64,000 bases of DNA from Trebouxia sp. TZW2008 (GCA_002118135.1 BDIU01000257.1:62001-126000), one strand, 5' to 3'; counted from the stretch's first letter, positions 46,420-58,434 are shown. Notes: a model not told the origin generated them from the letters alone. Numbers and translations are program-made.

Positions 46420-47079
46420 GGCTCCTGACCCGCAAAGTCAAAGCTGGAACTTCAATAGGGAGGCTATTAGGGCAAGCACCAGGGGCTGAAACGGCCGACA
46501 GGCAGCTCCGCTCCTCCGCGCTGACGCTGCCCCGACAGAAGATGCTATCGTCAAGTGAACGAGCTGCTGCTACCTTGTTGCAACGAGACGGAGCTGGTGA
46601 AAAGGAGTTGGCGAGAAAGGTGCCTGAGGACTCTAAACCCTATCCGGCACTCATAGAAGCTACGCACAATCTAACGTACAGACAAGGCCTTGTTTGCTTC
46701 ACAATTTGACAGCCAACCGCAAGCAGGCGCGTCTTGAACGCTCACAATGAGGATTGCGGATTGAGCTTGAGCGTTTGAGTTCTGGCGCAGCCTAGACGCT
46801 CTGCTCGCACTATCTGCAAGGTTCTCAGCTTGTAAAGCTTGGACACAGGGTCAAACCTCGAGGAGCTTGACCTGTTGCCAGAAAGCAGCCTGTTGTCGAG
46901 CTCGACTGTGCAAAGTTGGTCAATCTGTAGCAGATCCAGGCAGCTTGTGTTTGGTCGTGTGCTGCCAAGTGTTGCTGGCTTTGTGACGCTGCCATCGAGG
47001 TCAAAGATACAATTTCCAGTTGCGTATGCACAGCAGCCTTCGTCTCCTGGTTCTCAGCTGACGCGTTGAACTTTGAGAC
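46420..47079. promoter_or_regulatory. Divergent promoter region of CFAP45 and GATA gene 1
   Basis: 660 bases between head-to-head starts. A 55-codon frame at 46542-46709 (plus, begins MLSSSERAAATLLQRDGAGE) lies within it. It could be a small gene, an upstream reading frame of the GATA transcript, or chance. Confidence 0.4.
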
Positions 47080-50000
47080 ATGGCAAAGCCGACCCAGCGG
47101 CAGCGTGCCTTGAAGCGCGGAGGCCCTTGCACTGTGTGCGGGACGACGGGTGAGTTGTCTGCTGTTGACTTCATCCTGATACCAACCTCAGGAATCCCTT
47201 GCCTTGGCACAAGAGCGTGCTTGACCTTGAAATGAATGCGCCTGCGCTGCATTGCTGTGAGTCAAGGTTTCTGCATTTTGCGGCATCTGCTTGGATAGCT
47301 TATTGCTCTCAGTACAGATTCACGCTTTTAAGCTATTGCTGGCAGATTGATAGGCAAAATGGTTCTTGTTTCCTACAGCTTCCCCTTCTTGGCGCAAGGG
47401 AGACAGTGAACACCGCAAGTTGTGCAATGCTTGCGGTGTGGCGTACAGTCGTGCCAAAGAGGCCAACAAGCTTGGAGACTGGCGGGCCAGAAAATATACC
47501 TCAAAAGCATCCTTTTCGTGCATAACGAATTCAATGTCCATGTGGTGCCAAATTTGGTGTCCTCCAGCTTGATCTGCCAATGTCTGTTGCTGAGTAGCTG
47601 TCAACCTCAGTCAAAGCCACATGCTTTGCAATGCTTGTCAGTAGGTTGTTCACTGCAAAATGCGTGAATGTCAAGCTGTTGCAGCTGACATACATCTTAA
47701 TGTTGCAGATTGCCCAGCTCTTCATCACTGTTGGCATCAGCCGCCCTTCTGAGCCTGAAGCAGCTGCCACAGCAGACCCCCCCAGTGCCAGCCCCCTAAA
47801 CCCTTCAGCAGCCCAGGGTGCAACCAGGACCAGCCCAAACCCTGCAAGAAGGAACCCCAACCCTCCCCCATCTTTGACTAGCTCCAACCCTCCAGCACCC
47901 CCTGACATTGACATGCATGAGGCTGACCAGGACCACATCTGCACAAGGCATGGCCGCCACGTCCGCAAGCCTGAGAAGCTTCTGAATGGCCTTTCAGGCT
48001 GTGAGGTAATTCTTTTTTTGTCGTTTCAATGCTCAAGTGCTCTGTGTTCAAGCACTCTGCATGTTTTACATGGGTATGATGTCCGTCTTAATATTGATTG
48101 TTACAGTTTGCAGCAATACTGCCAGGTGTGTGTGGCACAAGTCTTATATGTATGATGTCTGGCGTGGGGTAAGTTGATATGCAAGGACAGTCGGCTGTAT
48201 GTTTAAGGTGCCTGCAGTACTGACCCTAGCATTGACTACCTCATGCATTATGTTACATCTTTTGTTTTGTGCTCACTTGTGGCCAACTACGTTAACTCAA
48301 CATGATTGTGCAGAGAATGTGCAGCAAATAAAAGTTTGTGTAAAATTGAATGATGGCCTGCTGTTTTACTGCAATATGCGCCTGGGAACGTCCTTCAATT
48401 GGAAGTCATCGTGTCATGACTGACTGTTATGAAATATGAAATCAGGCCGCTTATCAGTTGTTCAATTTTCTGCAGGATTTTGAGGATGCCCCTGCTCCCC
48501 GCGCTACCAAGCGCAAAGCCTTGCCTGATCCTGCTCGGCATGCTCCCAAGCGTAAACAGCCAGGCAAAACTGTTCCTCAGCCCCACCCTGACCGCCTGCA
48601 GCCCCTCCAGACCACCCAACCCCATGCCCCTAGTGACATGAACCCAACCCCTTCCCTGCACTACCCGCCCCCTGCTCATCCCCAACCCCACACTCACCCA
48701 CTCCCTGGCCCCAACCCACCTTCAGCTAAGTCCAGGCGTCCCCCTGCTTCCCACCATCGCCCCCCTGCCCAGCTCACACAGGCCCCCCATGTTGCTGACC
48801 CTCTTCCTGGTAGCAACAATGCAGCCCCTGCCAAGTCCAGGCGCCCCCCTGGCACCCACCACCAGCCCCCTGCCCAGGTGACTAAGCCCCACAGCGATGC
48901 TCACCCTCCGTCTGACAGGACCACTGCAGCCCATGCCAAGTCCAGGCGGCCCCCTGCTGCCCACCGCCACCCCCCTGCGGTCACTAGCACTGCCCCAATT
49001 GTGCCCCCCCTGCCCACCCNNNNNNNNNNNNNNNNNNNNNNNNNNNNNNNNNNNNNCGTCAGCCCCCTGCAGCTGCCACTGGCCCCCCTCAGCCCCCTGG
49101 GGTGACTAAGACCGCCCCAGTTTCATCCCCCATGACCCTGCGCCAGCGCCCTGCCAAGCGCTCCCGGCCAGAGATTGAAGGCTATGACAACCTGCATGAC
49201 CCCAAAGACATGTCGGGCCTTGCACCAGCGAAGAAGAAGAAGACTACCAAGAACCACCAGCATGATATGACCATCACAGATATCGCTGAGCAGCTGCTGA
49301 GCCTTCAGCAGGTATGGTTGCAGCACCAGTAGCATGTCATGTTCGCTTTTGCCAAAGTGGCCAACCCATAGCATGAGTGTCAGCAGCACGGAACACGCTA
49401 TCATGTTATGTGCCTGCATGCAGGAAAAACTGTATCTTCTTGACAGTGTTGTTCTCTCAAGTGTCATGTGTGGTATTGCTATAGCCCACCTGCTCAACAA
49501 TGGCAGAACACAACCACGTCGTTTGTCTAGTCTGGCTGTTCCAAGTCCTCGAAAATACTGGTTGCTGCACTCTGTCATGCAGGTAACAGCAGCAGCAGCA
49601 GCAGCAGACCCCGCCGACTCTATGATTTCAAACACCAAGGTGACAAAAAGGCGCAAGAACAAGCCCACAGCACGCCAAGCAAAGCCTTCCACTGCTCAAA
49701 GGCAGCCACAGTGAGTTCACTGCACTTAATATGTCACTTTGACTGCTGCTTGGACGATCTCAATCAGCCAATGATGAATCAGTGAACATGTTACATGCAC
49801 AAATCCAATTGTTGCTCATGTTGTTGGCAAGCATGATTTCAACATTTTCTGGAGTATGCATATTGAATTGCAGCATTCAAGCAACTTCTGATAGCCGTGC
49901 ACTTCATGGCAAAAGAATTCTGACCTGATCAATGCAGCATTGTGTAAAAGGCACGCCGCTGCCGCCAGTGTTTGTCGTTATTGGAGACAACATTCATGAC

Positions 50001-50101
50001 AAACTCAATGTCATCTGCACTGCAGGAGTCGCAAGACTGCTACCTGCGCAGATGATGCCAGGTTTGCCGCCCTGACCTTGGCAAAGTGGACACGTATGTG
50101 A
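47080..50101 (+). CDS. GATA-type zinc-finger protein 1
   Basis: Exon 1 is 47080-47149; exon 2 begins at 47379. Together they give one GATA finger, CTVC, 18 residues, CNAC (ASPSWRKGDSEHRKLCNACG). The 3' end of exon 2 is unresolved: no GT in the needed phase was found. Later exons are 47709-48005 (ends GRHVRKPEKLLNGLSGCE), 48477-49311 (Pro-rich and basic, repeated AKSRRPP blocks, interrupted by the N gap; then MTLRQRPAKRSRPEIEGYDN) and 49583 onward (VTKRRKNKPTARQ). The gene either stops at 49714 or uses the strong donor CA/GTGAGT at 49711 and joins an exon at 50026-50101 in phase (SRKTATCADDARFAALTLAK, stop 50099). GATA proteins bind WGATAR-like DNA; no target is suggested by the sequence. Confidence 0.82.
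49020..49056. other. Assembly gap of 37 N inside an exon
   Basis: The gap breaks the Pro-rich exon of GATA gene 1. Reading frame before it (codons starting at multiples of 3) and after it (remainder 1) do not match across 37 bases, so the stated gap length is not real. It falls among near-repeats of an AKSRRPP block and probably hides collapsed copies. Confidence 0.9.
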
Positions 50102-50645
50102 GTGACGGGCATCTGAAGAAACATCAACTTGGACCTGCTGCAACATGAGCATGTTTCTATGAGCTGATGCTGTGACACCAAACCTAGACTCCACGACCAA
50201 TACCAAAAGACTTGAACAACAAATTGGTGGCAATTCCGCTGGAACTGGGCAGGCTGCTTGTGTGCCATCACTGAGGCATTTCTTTGTTTTTTGAAGGTTG
50301 CATCGTCTTTACTGAGCAGCACTTTGCCTTTTCAACGCAGCTGTGATTATTCCACACGTGTGCATCATGCTTTGTCTTGCAGTGACTTGACAAATTCTTT
50401 GTGGCATCCTTGGCAGGAAGTTTTGTGAGCGTAAAGCACGATTGCAATGTAAGCCTGCAGACAACAGCACCTTGCTGCATTGCTATCCTGACAAAATACC
50501 AATTGGGACTGCAGTGCATCACAGCTTGCGCAGACAAGCAAATGCTGTAGTGGCAAAAAGGTGCAATTGAATCAAAACTCCTCAAAAGGTCGTGAATGGT
50601 TTAGCAACGGTGTAAAGTCTGTGCAAGCCTGGTTGTTGCAAAACA

Positions 50646-50841
50646 TCCGCGCACGGCGAAGCATGGCAATTCTGCGTGTATTAGTGAAGCAAGCATCATC
50701 ATGATCAGGCATTTCAGTTGTGCTAAAGCAATTAGGTCAAAGCACTTTCTTGTTGATACAGTACGGCTGTCGATGCGTTGTCTCGATGTGATGCTTGCTT
50801 CGCTAATACACGCAGAATTGCCATGCTTCGCCGTGCGCGGA
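50646..50841. repeat. Long inverted repeat, 53-base arms
   Basis: Arm 1 (50646-50698) and arm 2 (50789-50841) are reverse complements with one difference. A 90-base spacer separates them. In RNA read from the plus strand the single difference is a G-U pair, so the stem would be continuous. The arms are not copied from any exon recognised in the window. Confidence 0.85.
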
Positions 50842-51022
50842 GCATCAGCTCACGTACCAGCGCTTGCTGCTCAAACGAGTCAGATCAGTGTACACACGTC
50901 ATGCTCAGAACCCAACCTGCAAGCCTCCGGTGGTGCCTGCACACTCCATCAGCTAGCAGCAGTCTTGACGACGAGCCTTTTACGGCCAGGATCGAGTTGA
51001 CTACTTACAGGCGTGGCCAGAG

Positions 51023-51068
51023 TTAGGTATGATCACTGTTCCCCGCTGCTAACAGTGATCATACCTAA
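51023..51068. repeat. Perfect 18-base hairpin
   Basis: TTAGGTATGATCACTGTT (51023-51040) and its exact reverse complement (51051-51068) flank a 10-base loop, CCCCGCTGCT. It lies 180 bases from the longer inverted repeat. Confidence 0.9.
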
Positions 51069-51669
51069 TGTTCACCAGGCATGAACACTAGGTGGACTAG
51101 GAATGTGACACCTGAAATTGATGCTGTTCAGCATATGCTCCTGGTCATATATTCTGCTTTGGACCAATACATAGAACCTCAAATGTTTCAGTAAATGCTG
51201 ACAACTAGTGTGCAGTGCAGTGGGTGCAATGGGTGCAAGCGTTTGCAGTTGAAGTTGAGATAGGCCTCAGACCCTGACCCTGCCACCGCAATTTTGCACA
51301 AGTGATTCTGCTCCATGTCCTGCTGCCAGCTAACAGCAGCCAGGCAAGCAACAGAAGGCCGCTGTTGTTTGCCAGGAGTCCTGATGCTGTTGTCTTGCAC
51401 TGTCCAGTTGCCAAGCAGGCACCCCTTCATACTCAAGACAAAGTATGCTGTGTCATTGTGACTGCTTCCATGCTGCACAGCAGCCAGGACTCTGATGTTG
51501 CTGACTCCATGCGCTCAGCAATTTCTTACCTTGCCTTCATTTGCATGACAAGTTCCATCCCATGCTGGGACCCACACAGCCTTAAACAGACCGCTGACAA
51601 CAAAAGCCTATGCTGGCCAGCGCCAGCAACTGTCAGGACTAGTAGCAGCACTTCTGGTTGCTGCTGCAG

Positions 51670-54600
51670 ATGCGGACAGGTTGCAATTGCAGAACTGCAT
51701 TTCTTGAGGACTTTGGGCTAGCAGGGTTCCTGACCAGAGCCGCTGAGGCATTGTCACAGAAGCATGCTATGCCGCAGTCCCAAGTGACTGCGCACTCCTG
51801 CACTACAGCATGTGTTGCTGAAGGTATGCTCCAGTGAGAAGTCCCAATCTGCACATTTGCTTAATAGTGCTCAACAGCCTGCAAGGCTGTGTTTCAAGAT
51901 GCCAGATTGCCAGCCCCTGCATTCTGGACGGTAAATGCAACAGGAATTTAGCCATGCATTTGGCTGAGGTGCAGTGTCTTCTCCATACAAAGAAACCCTG
52001 CATGAAAACATTTTACTGGAACAGACGACGCAAATGAGAACACATCACTGCATTCTGACTGCAGTCGTGCTCAAGTAAGGATGATGTGATGTGAGGACTG
52101 TTATGTTGAAAACATCTGCAGTCGTTACATCAAGAAACTCTGCACAAGGTCAAGGCATACACATGATAGGCATGCCTAACAGTTCTGACCAAAGCTTGTT
52201 TACAACGCATGCTAATCAGCTATGACAAGCCTTGAGACATGTACTTGTCTGCCGTTGGACAGAACATCAAGTGGGCATGGCATCAATCATGCACCCTGCG
52301 CTGTTCTGTTGTGCACATCCCCTTTGCAGGACTGGCATGACAAAAGGCGTCTGGTGCATGCCTAGCGTCATGCCAGCTTGATGACCTGGCTACCAGCAAA
52401 CAAGCATGCTGCTCATGAGTCAGCCCATCAGCATGCGCTGAATACTTACTTGGCCAGAACTGATCACCCTCAGGATCTGCAGTGCATGCTGATCAGCTAC
52501 AGCAAGCCATGAGAAGTGTGCTTGTCTGCTGTTGGCCAAAACTGCAAGTAGGCATGGCATTAAGCATGCACCCTGCTGTTCATTTGTGCACATCGCCCCT
52601 TGACGGGTTGATCATGAGTGTACAGCCTTTGGTACATGCATAGCATCATGCCAGCTTGATGACCTGGCCAACAGCAAACAAGCACGCTGCTCATGGCCTG
52701 GCTGATTAGCATGCATTGGACGGTGCCTGGAGCATTATCAAGCAGTTCAGATGACTGCAGCGATGTAGAGCTTCATGAACATCCTTATGAGCTTAGTCTG
52801 GGAGCCCAGGCTGTCATGCAAATGCCTCAGAGCAGTAAGGGGCTGTCGATCCTATGAATTTCCTTCATGAGTGCACAGATCTGAACAGACTTGTGCCACA
52901 TGCTGCTGCTGCATCTCTTCAAGTCCAATGCCATTGCATGACACCGGCACACAGCCATTGACTTATCACAGCACATTCCATTAGCCTCATTGGCTGGCTA
53001 AAGCACTAACAATACTTTCTCTGCTCATGAATGGTGATAGCTGCAGCTCTGCTGTGCACAGCTTCAGGAATAGGACAGTGCGGGCAGACAAGGAAGGGTT
53101 AGATAGGCAGTCCAGACTGTGTCTTGACGCAAAGCGCCATGGTCAGCCCAACCTCGTTGTCTAGTCCTGCCTGTTACAGCAGCTGTGTACAGCATTGCTA
53201 GAACCATTTCTTCCGTGAGCAAATGGCACTGTGCAAAATGTAGAGTTTGGTCGCTGACAACACCATGAAGGTGCAGGCAAGTGAGAAAGGGCCGGGACTT
53301 GTGTTTGCGGTGAAAGGCAGTCTAGACCGTGTCTCAATGCATAGCGCTGTGCTCAGCCCAATCTCATTGTCTAGTCCTGCCTATCACAGCAGCTGTGCAC
53401 AGCATTGCCAGAAGAGTTCCTTTCGCAAACACATGGCACCGTGCACAATTTAGACTTTGGATGCTGACAAAATCAGGAGGGTGCAGGCAAGTTAGAAAGG
53501 GCCGGGGCTTGCGCTTGCAGTGAAAGGCAGTCTAGACTGTGCCTCAATGCAAAGCGCTGTGCTCAGCGCAACCTCATTGTCTAGTCCTGCCTGTTACAGC
53601 AGCTGTTGCAGAGATAAAGTGGTCCTTCAACAAGCAAATGGCACAGTGTAAAGCCTAGAGGTTGGGCATTGACAACACCTCAGCATCAGCGTGTGATCTT
53701 GTTCGTGAGTGGTAGGGGAGTGTAGTGGGGAAGTTGCTGCACTCAATACCACACACACTGCACATCACCGAGGATAATCAGACCCTTCTTGTAGGGTCAC
53801 GTGTGTTAGCTGTCTGTTTCATGCTGACAAAAGCCTAGGCACAAGGTGTGAGCTGACAGCAGAAACTTGAGTGTCATTCTTGAACAGCCTTGAGCCTATC
53901 AGCGTGACTGCTGATGCAGTTTGCTGCCCAGAGACGTGATGGCTCTGCTGTTTTGTCACTTATGGTGATACAGCAAGCAAGCCTGCAGGTCAGCTGGGTA
54001 TTCATTCTAAGCACAGCAAAGCAAGCTGACAGGCCTATGGCCTTGAGCCTGGCAAAAAGACTGTTGCTGCACCTGCAGCCAACATTGAACTGCCTGGTTT
54101 GTCATTCTGCAGCAGCAATGCATCGAGCGCCTTGTCTATGATTGTTCTCTCACACCTTGAGAACGTGCAAAAGTCCCTGCAGAATCTGCAAAGATCTCTG
54201 TTGTTGCTCAAGAAGTCAGAGAAGCATTGCAGAAGAAGTGCTCCTGACACTGCAAAACCCGCAATCGCTTGAGGCGCAGCCCAGCGCGCAGACTTGCACA
54301 CTACAATGTGGCAAGGGTCGCATAGCAATTGCCTGCAGCTTGTCAGGATTGCTACATGCAGCTTGTCAGCATGTAATGCCCTTGTCGAGCTGCAGACACC
54401 TTGGCGAAGCCCATTGTGTCACATTCTCAGTGCTGTAAGCATCATCAGCAGAAAGAGCCATATCCCTGACCATGGTCGTGCATGACAGAGCAGCGCAGTG
54501 TATGCTTGCATGCATTTTTGTTGCTGCTCCATCACCCTCTGCAAATTGCCTCAAAAGCAACTCTTTCCTTACCTCAAAGGAAGGTGCGCTTTTTGACAAG

Positions 54601-55753
54601 GGCTGCAGCAAGCGCCTGCAGCTTTGCCAGGATCACTGCATGCAGGTTTTCAGCATGTAGCGACCCTGTCAAGCTGCAGAGAGTTAGGCGCAGCCCATTC
54701 TGTCTCAATCTCAGTGCTGTAGGCACCATCCTTGCGCCTGTGAGCATCATCAGCTATATGATCCATGTCCCTGACAAGAATTGTGCATGCCAGGGTAGCG
54801 CAGTACATGCTTTCGTCAGACTCTGCATACTGCTGCAAAAGCAACTCTTTTGCAACTCAAACAGGCAGACTTGCGCACTGTGATTTGGCAAGGGCTGCCT
54901 CGCAAGGGCTTGCAGCTGGGCAGGATCGCTACATGCAGCTTGTCAGCATATAGTGACCCTGTCCAGCTGCAGATACCTAGGTGCAGCCCATTGAGTCACA
55001 GTCTCAGTGCTGTCGGTACCATCCTTGCGCCTGTAAGCATCATCAGCAGAAAGAGCCATATCCCTGACCATGTTTGTGCATGACAACGTAGCGCAGTGTT
55101 TGCTTCCATGAATCTTGATTGCCGCTCCACCACCTTCTGCAAATTGCCTCACAAGAAATTCTTTTGCACCTCAAAGAGGCAGACTTGCGCACTGTAGTTT
55201 GACAAGGGTTGCCACATGCAGCTTGGCAGCATGTAGTGACCTTGTCGAGCTGCAGACGTGTAGCAGCAGCCCATTTGTCTAGATTTCAGTGCTATCGGGC
55301 AACTGGGTCCCTCGACTTTCCTGCCCGTCAGCATCATCTGAAAGATAAGCCATGTAAGTTACCATGTTTGTACATGACCGGGTAGCACAGCATATAATGT
55401 TTTGAAACTACATTACTGTTTCAACAGCCTCTGCAAGCAGAGATGATGGGTTCTGACATCTCAACTTTGACAGAGCCCAGCAAGCAGTACATGACCTCAC
55501 GGCAAAAGGTTGCAGAAGCATTTGTGAAATCCGTCTGCATCCTTCAGAAGCTGGTGCGCACCTCCTGCTGCATGAGGTATGTGTAGACACTTGTTCAGGG
55601 CTCTTCAGGGGCAGTGACACTCCACTCCTTCTGCGCTGGCGCCTTTGCCAACTGAGATGCAGCAGTCCTGACAAGATTTGGACCATGGCTCTGCAGTTCT
55701 TGAGACAGCAGGAAGTGCACATCAGCGTGCTTAAGCACTATGACATGACGAGG
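51670..55753 (+). CDS. Unrecognised multi-exon gene or gene relic
   Basis: Exon-like pieces with acceptors, donors and open frames: 51670-51823 (MRTGCNCRTAFLEDFGLAGF, phase 1 donor GTATGC); 53920-53988 (FAAQRRDGSAVLSLMVIQQA); 54033-54272 (AYGLEPGKKTVAAPAANIEL, then a Leu-rich helix SHLENVQKSLQNLQRSLLLL, stop at the end); 55428-55576 (EMMGSDISTLTEPSKQYMTS, VKSVCILQKLVRT); 55663-55753 (SSPDKIWTMALQFLRQQEVH). The last two join in phase (149 + 91 bases), as do the second and third. The first to second and third to fourth joins are unresolved, so these may be two genes or one broken gene. No family is recognised. The pieces sit among decayed tandem repeats like those found around real exons elsewhere in the window. 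Confidence 0.33.
52200..52725. repeat. Two 280-base tandem units
   Basis: Units from about 52208 and 52488 share CATGCCAGCTTGATGACCTG (TAGCGTCATGCC against TAGCATCATGCC before it), AGCAAACAAGCA, GCTGCTCATG and GGCATGGCAT at the same spacing. No common reading frame was seen. Confidence 0.85.
53070..53640. repeat. Three 210-base tandem units
   Basis: Units centred on GGCAGTCTAGACTGTG near 53109, 53317 and 53527 share AAAGCGC, TCATTGTCTAGTCCTGCCT and ACAGCAGCTGT in order. The units are about 85 percent alike by eye. Confidence 0.85.
54300..55345. repeat. Four tandem units of 250-300 bases
   Basis: Each unit has TGCAGCTTGTCAGCATGTA (or close), a GAGCTGCAGA block, TCTCAGTGCTGT, AGCATCATCAGC, CATATCCCTGACCATG, GTAGCGCAGT and CTCTGCAAATTGCC. 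Three units stay open on minus (for example MVRDMALSADDAYRRKDG); the fourth is broken. No family match, so they are not called coding. Confidence 0.85.
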
Positions 55754-55920
55754 GTCTGCTGGACCTGAGACAGTGGCATTTTCAGCCTTCTATGTTGGCG
55801 CCTGTTGCAAGCGAGATGCAGCAGTCTGAAAAGACTTGGGCCATGGCTCTGCATGTCTTCAAACAGCAGAGGGTTATCATCAGCTGCATTGAAAATGTTG
55901 ACATGACACTGTAGTGCCAA
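55590..55920. repeat. Two copies of an exon-like unit
   Basis: The piece at 55663-55753 (SPDKIWTMALQFLRQQEVH) is copied about 170 bases downstream, near 55818-55917 (SEKTWAMALHVFKQQRVI then stop). Differences are mostly conservative, which favours a once-coding plus strand. Confidence 0.7.
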
Positions 55921-56289
55921 GCCTCAGATATTGCACAGTCCTTGTCATGTTTCAGCTGTATTACATCCTAAAGTCACAATGCTTTGCATAGTAGGGCAAG
56001 CAAATAGGTGCTGTTGGCGCTCTCTCCATCAGCAGGCATAGCACAGTACTTTTGACTGTGCAATCGAGTGATGCTATGTGCCTGAGCAGGTTTTCAGCTG
56101 TGCTGTCAATGTCAGGCAGTGAACTATTGTCTGTGAGGTCAAGTGGGGCTATGCACCAGTTGCAGTGTCTGCAAATTGTCACTTGCAGTCAGGTGATCTG
56201 CTTGATCAATACAGCTGTGCCTGTAGGGGGGGGCTGTGCTTTCAACGGTGGGTGGTGACACTCCAGGGAAGATAGTGAAAGTACATGCC

Positions 56290-58150
56290 ATGCCAGTGAC
56301 TGCAGACAGGATCAGTGCAAGCCAAGGAGTGTGCCTGCCTCTTCACCCTGTGATGGCCAATGAAGCACAGCATGCTTCTGACCACCACAGGCGCCAAGGC
56401 AGGCATATACACCTTGGCTCAACTCACCTGTGAAGGTGCCCTAGAGCTGAACCGCCCTAGAGTAGTACCAGCTGTTCAGCTGCCTGCTTTAGCGTCTACT
56501 CCTTTGATGGAACAACGGCAGCAAAGCTGCACTGTTAATTGTTGCTTGTTCGCCCTGCAATCAAGCGCCAAAGCAATGACTGCAGACACGATCAGTCAAA
56601 TCAAGATAATCAGTGAGACACTAGCCATCTTACTGACCGTCAGAGGTGCCAAGGCAGGCATTGCCAGCCTGCTTGCCAACACCTGTGCTCTTATTTGGGC
56701 TGATGGCTGTTCTTGAGGCTTTGCACTCTTTTGTTGACGAGGCTTCCAGCTTATTCACATGCCATGCAAGCCAATGCATCTGCCAATGAATGGGCACACA
56801 TGTGGCACAGGTCAAGAGTTGTGCCTCCCTTCCGCCGTCGAGTGGTCAATGAAACATGGAATGTTCTTGACCACCTCAATTGCCCAGGCAGGCATGAGTT
56901 GTTTGGCTGCAAACACCTGTGAAGAAATGTGACCTGAAATTCAGGTTTGAGGCTCTGCGAGCTTTCTTGGCAACAAGTCAAGCTTGGCTGCTAATACCCA
57001 CAAAAGCGCCTCAAGCTGATATTGACTTCTGAATGTCAGGCTCTGCATGCTTGAGTTGGCAGTATGTCCAGCGGCACCTCCAATAACAGGCAATGATGCT
57101 TGAACACAAATGGAAACATCACATGCTGCACAAGCATGGCATCTGCCAGTGACTGCCCACAGGTGTGGCACAGAGAGGCGTGCCTCCCTTGCGCCACTGT
57201 GGTGGTCAGTGAGACAGGACATGTCCCTGACCATCACAGGCGCCAAGGCAGGCATGACCAGCTTGGGTGCCAACACCTTTGCAGGCTCACAAGGTGCTGT
57301 CCACTGCAGCAAGATTGAGCACGAGTGCAACACAGCTCTGTCCAGCTTACTCTGAGCTTTCTGTGCGATGACAGGCAACTGCGCTGGACTATGCTAATCT
57401 AAATGCTTTGCAAGCAGGTGCCTATGCTATCGACTGCACACAGCTGTGGTGCAGATTGAGGGGTGTGCCTGTTTGGAGTCATTGTGGTGGACAGTGAGAC
57501 GCATCATGTCCCTGACCGTCACAGGCGTCGAAGCAGGCATGGACACCTTGGCTGCTAACACCTGTGAGGGCGCCTCAAGCTGATACTCACTTCTAAGGCT
57601 CTGCATGCCATCTTGGCAATATGTCAAGCTGCGATTTCAATAATCGGCAACAACGCTTGACCGTAGATCGTAGACTGTAGAGTCATATGCTGCACAAGCA
57701 TGGCATCTGCCAGTGACTGCACACAGGTGTGGCACAGAGAGGTGTGCCTCCCTTGCGCCACTGTGGTGGTCAGTTAGACAGATCATGTCCCTGACCATTA
57801 CAGGCGCTCAGGCAGGCATGGACACCTTGGCTGCCAACGTCTGCAACTGCATGCAAGCTGATGTCCAGTTTAAGGCTCTGCATGCTTGCGCTGTCAATGG
57901 CAGGCAACACTGCTTTGTCAGAGGCTGTAAACCTATGTGCCATGCAAGCAGAGGCCAATGCCAGTGACTGCACACAGGTATAACATAGAGAGGTTGGCCT
58001 TCCTTGCGCTACCGAGGTGGTTAATGAAACATGACATGTTCTTGACCACCACAGTTGCCAAGGCAGGCATGAATCGTCTGGCTGCCGATACTTGTGAAGG
58101 CGCCTCAAGCTGATGTTAACTTCCGACTGTCAGGCTCTGCATGCTTGAGT
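56290..58150. repeat. Seven tandem units of about 240-360 bases
   Basis: The motif CTGACCATCACAGGCGCCAA (variants), followed by GGCAGGCAT, recurs near 56379, 56634, 56869, 57231, 57513, 57795 and 58043. Most are preceded by GTGACTGCAGACAGG-like or CACAGGTGTGGCACAGAGAG text and followed by CACCTGTGAAGGCGCC. Open frames exist on both strands, but none is kept across all copies. Confidence 0.85.
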
Positions 58151-58434
58151 TGAGAGTACGTCCAGCGGCACTTTCGATAACAGGCAATGATGCTTGACTG
58201 TAAAGTGTTGGGTCATGTGCCACGCAAGCAAAGGCCTATGCCCGAAAATGATATCAACATGCAACTGTGTTGAGTTAGTTCTGGCTGTGCAGATGAGGCA
58301 TGGCAGCTGCGGAGTGCTCAGAGCAAGGCTTTGAGCAGCTGCCAGGTTCAGAACATAGGATACATAGCTCAGCCCCCAAGATACAACACAGTTGACAGAG
58401 TGAAGTAACAACAAGCAACAGCTGACCGGTGCAG

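Noticed and set aside
54366..55152. Minus-strand frames with MVRDMALSADDAYRRKDG as real exons
   Set aside because: They are open in three of four repeat units but have no family match, changing unit length (RRKDGTD lost in one) and no consistent splice sites.
56290..58150. CRISPR-like array
   Set aside because: Units are long, diverged, unevenly spaced and in eukaryotic DNA; there is no constant short repeat with unique spacers.
50102..58430. LTR or LINE retrotransposon
   Set aside because: No reverse transcriptase, integrase or gag-like motifs in any frame and no long terminal repeats; only local tandem units.
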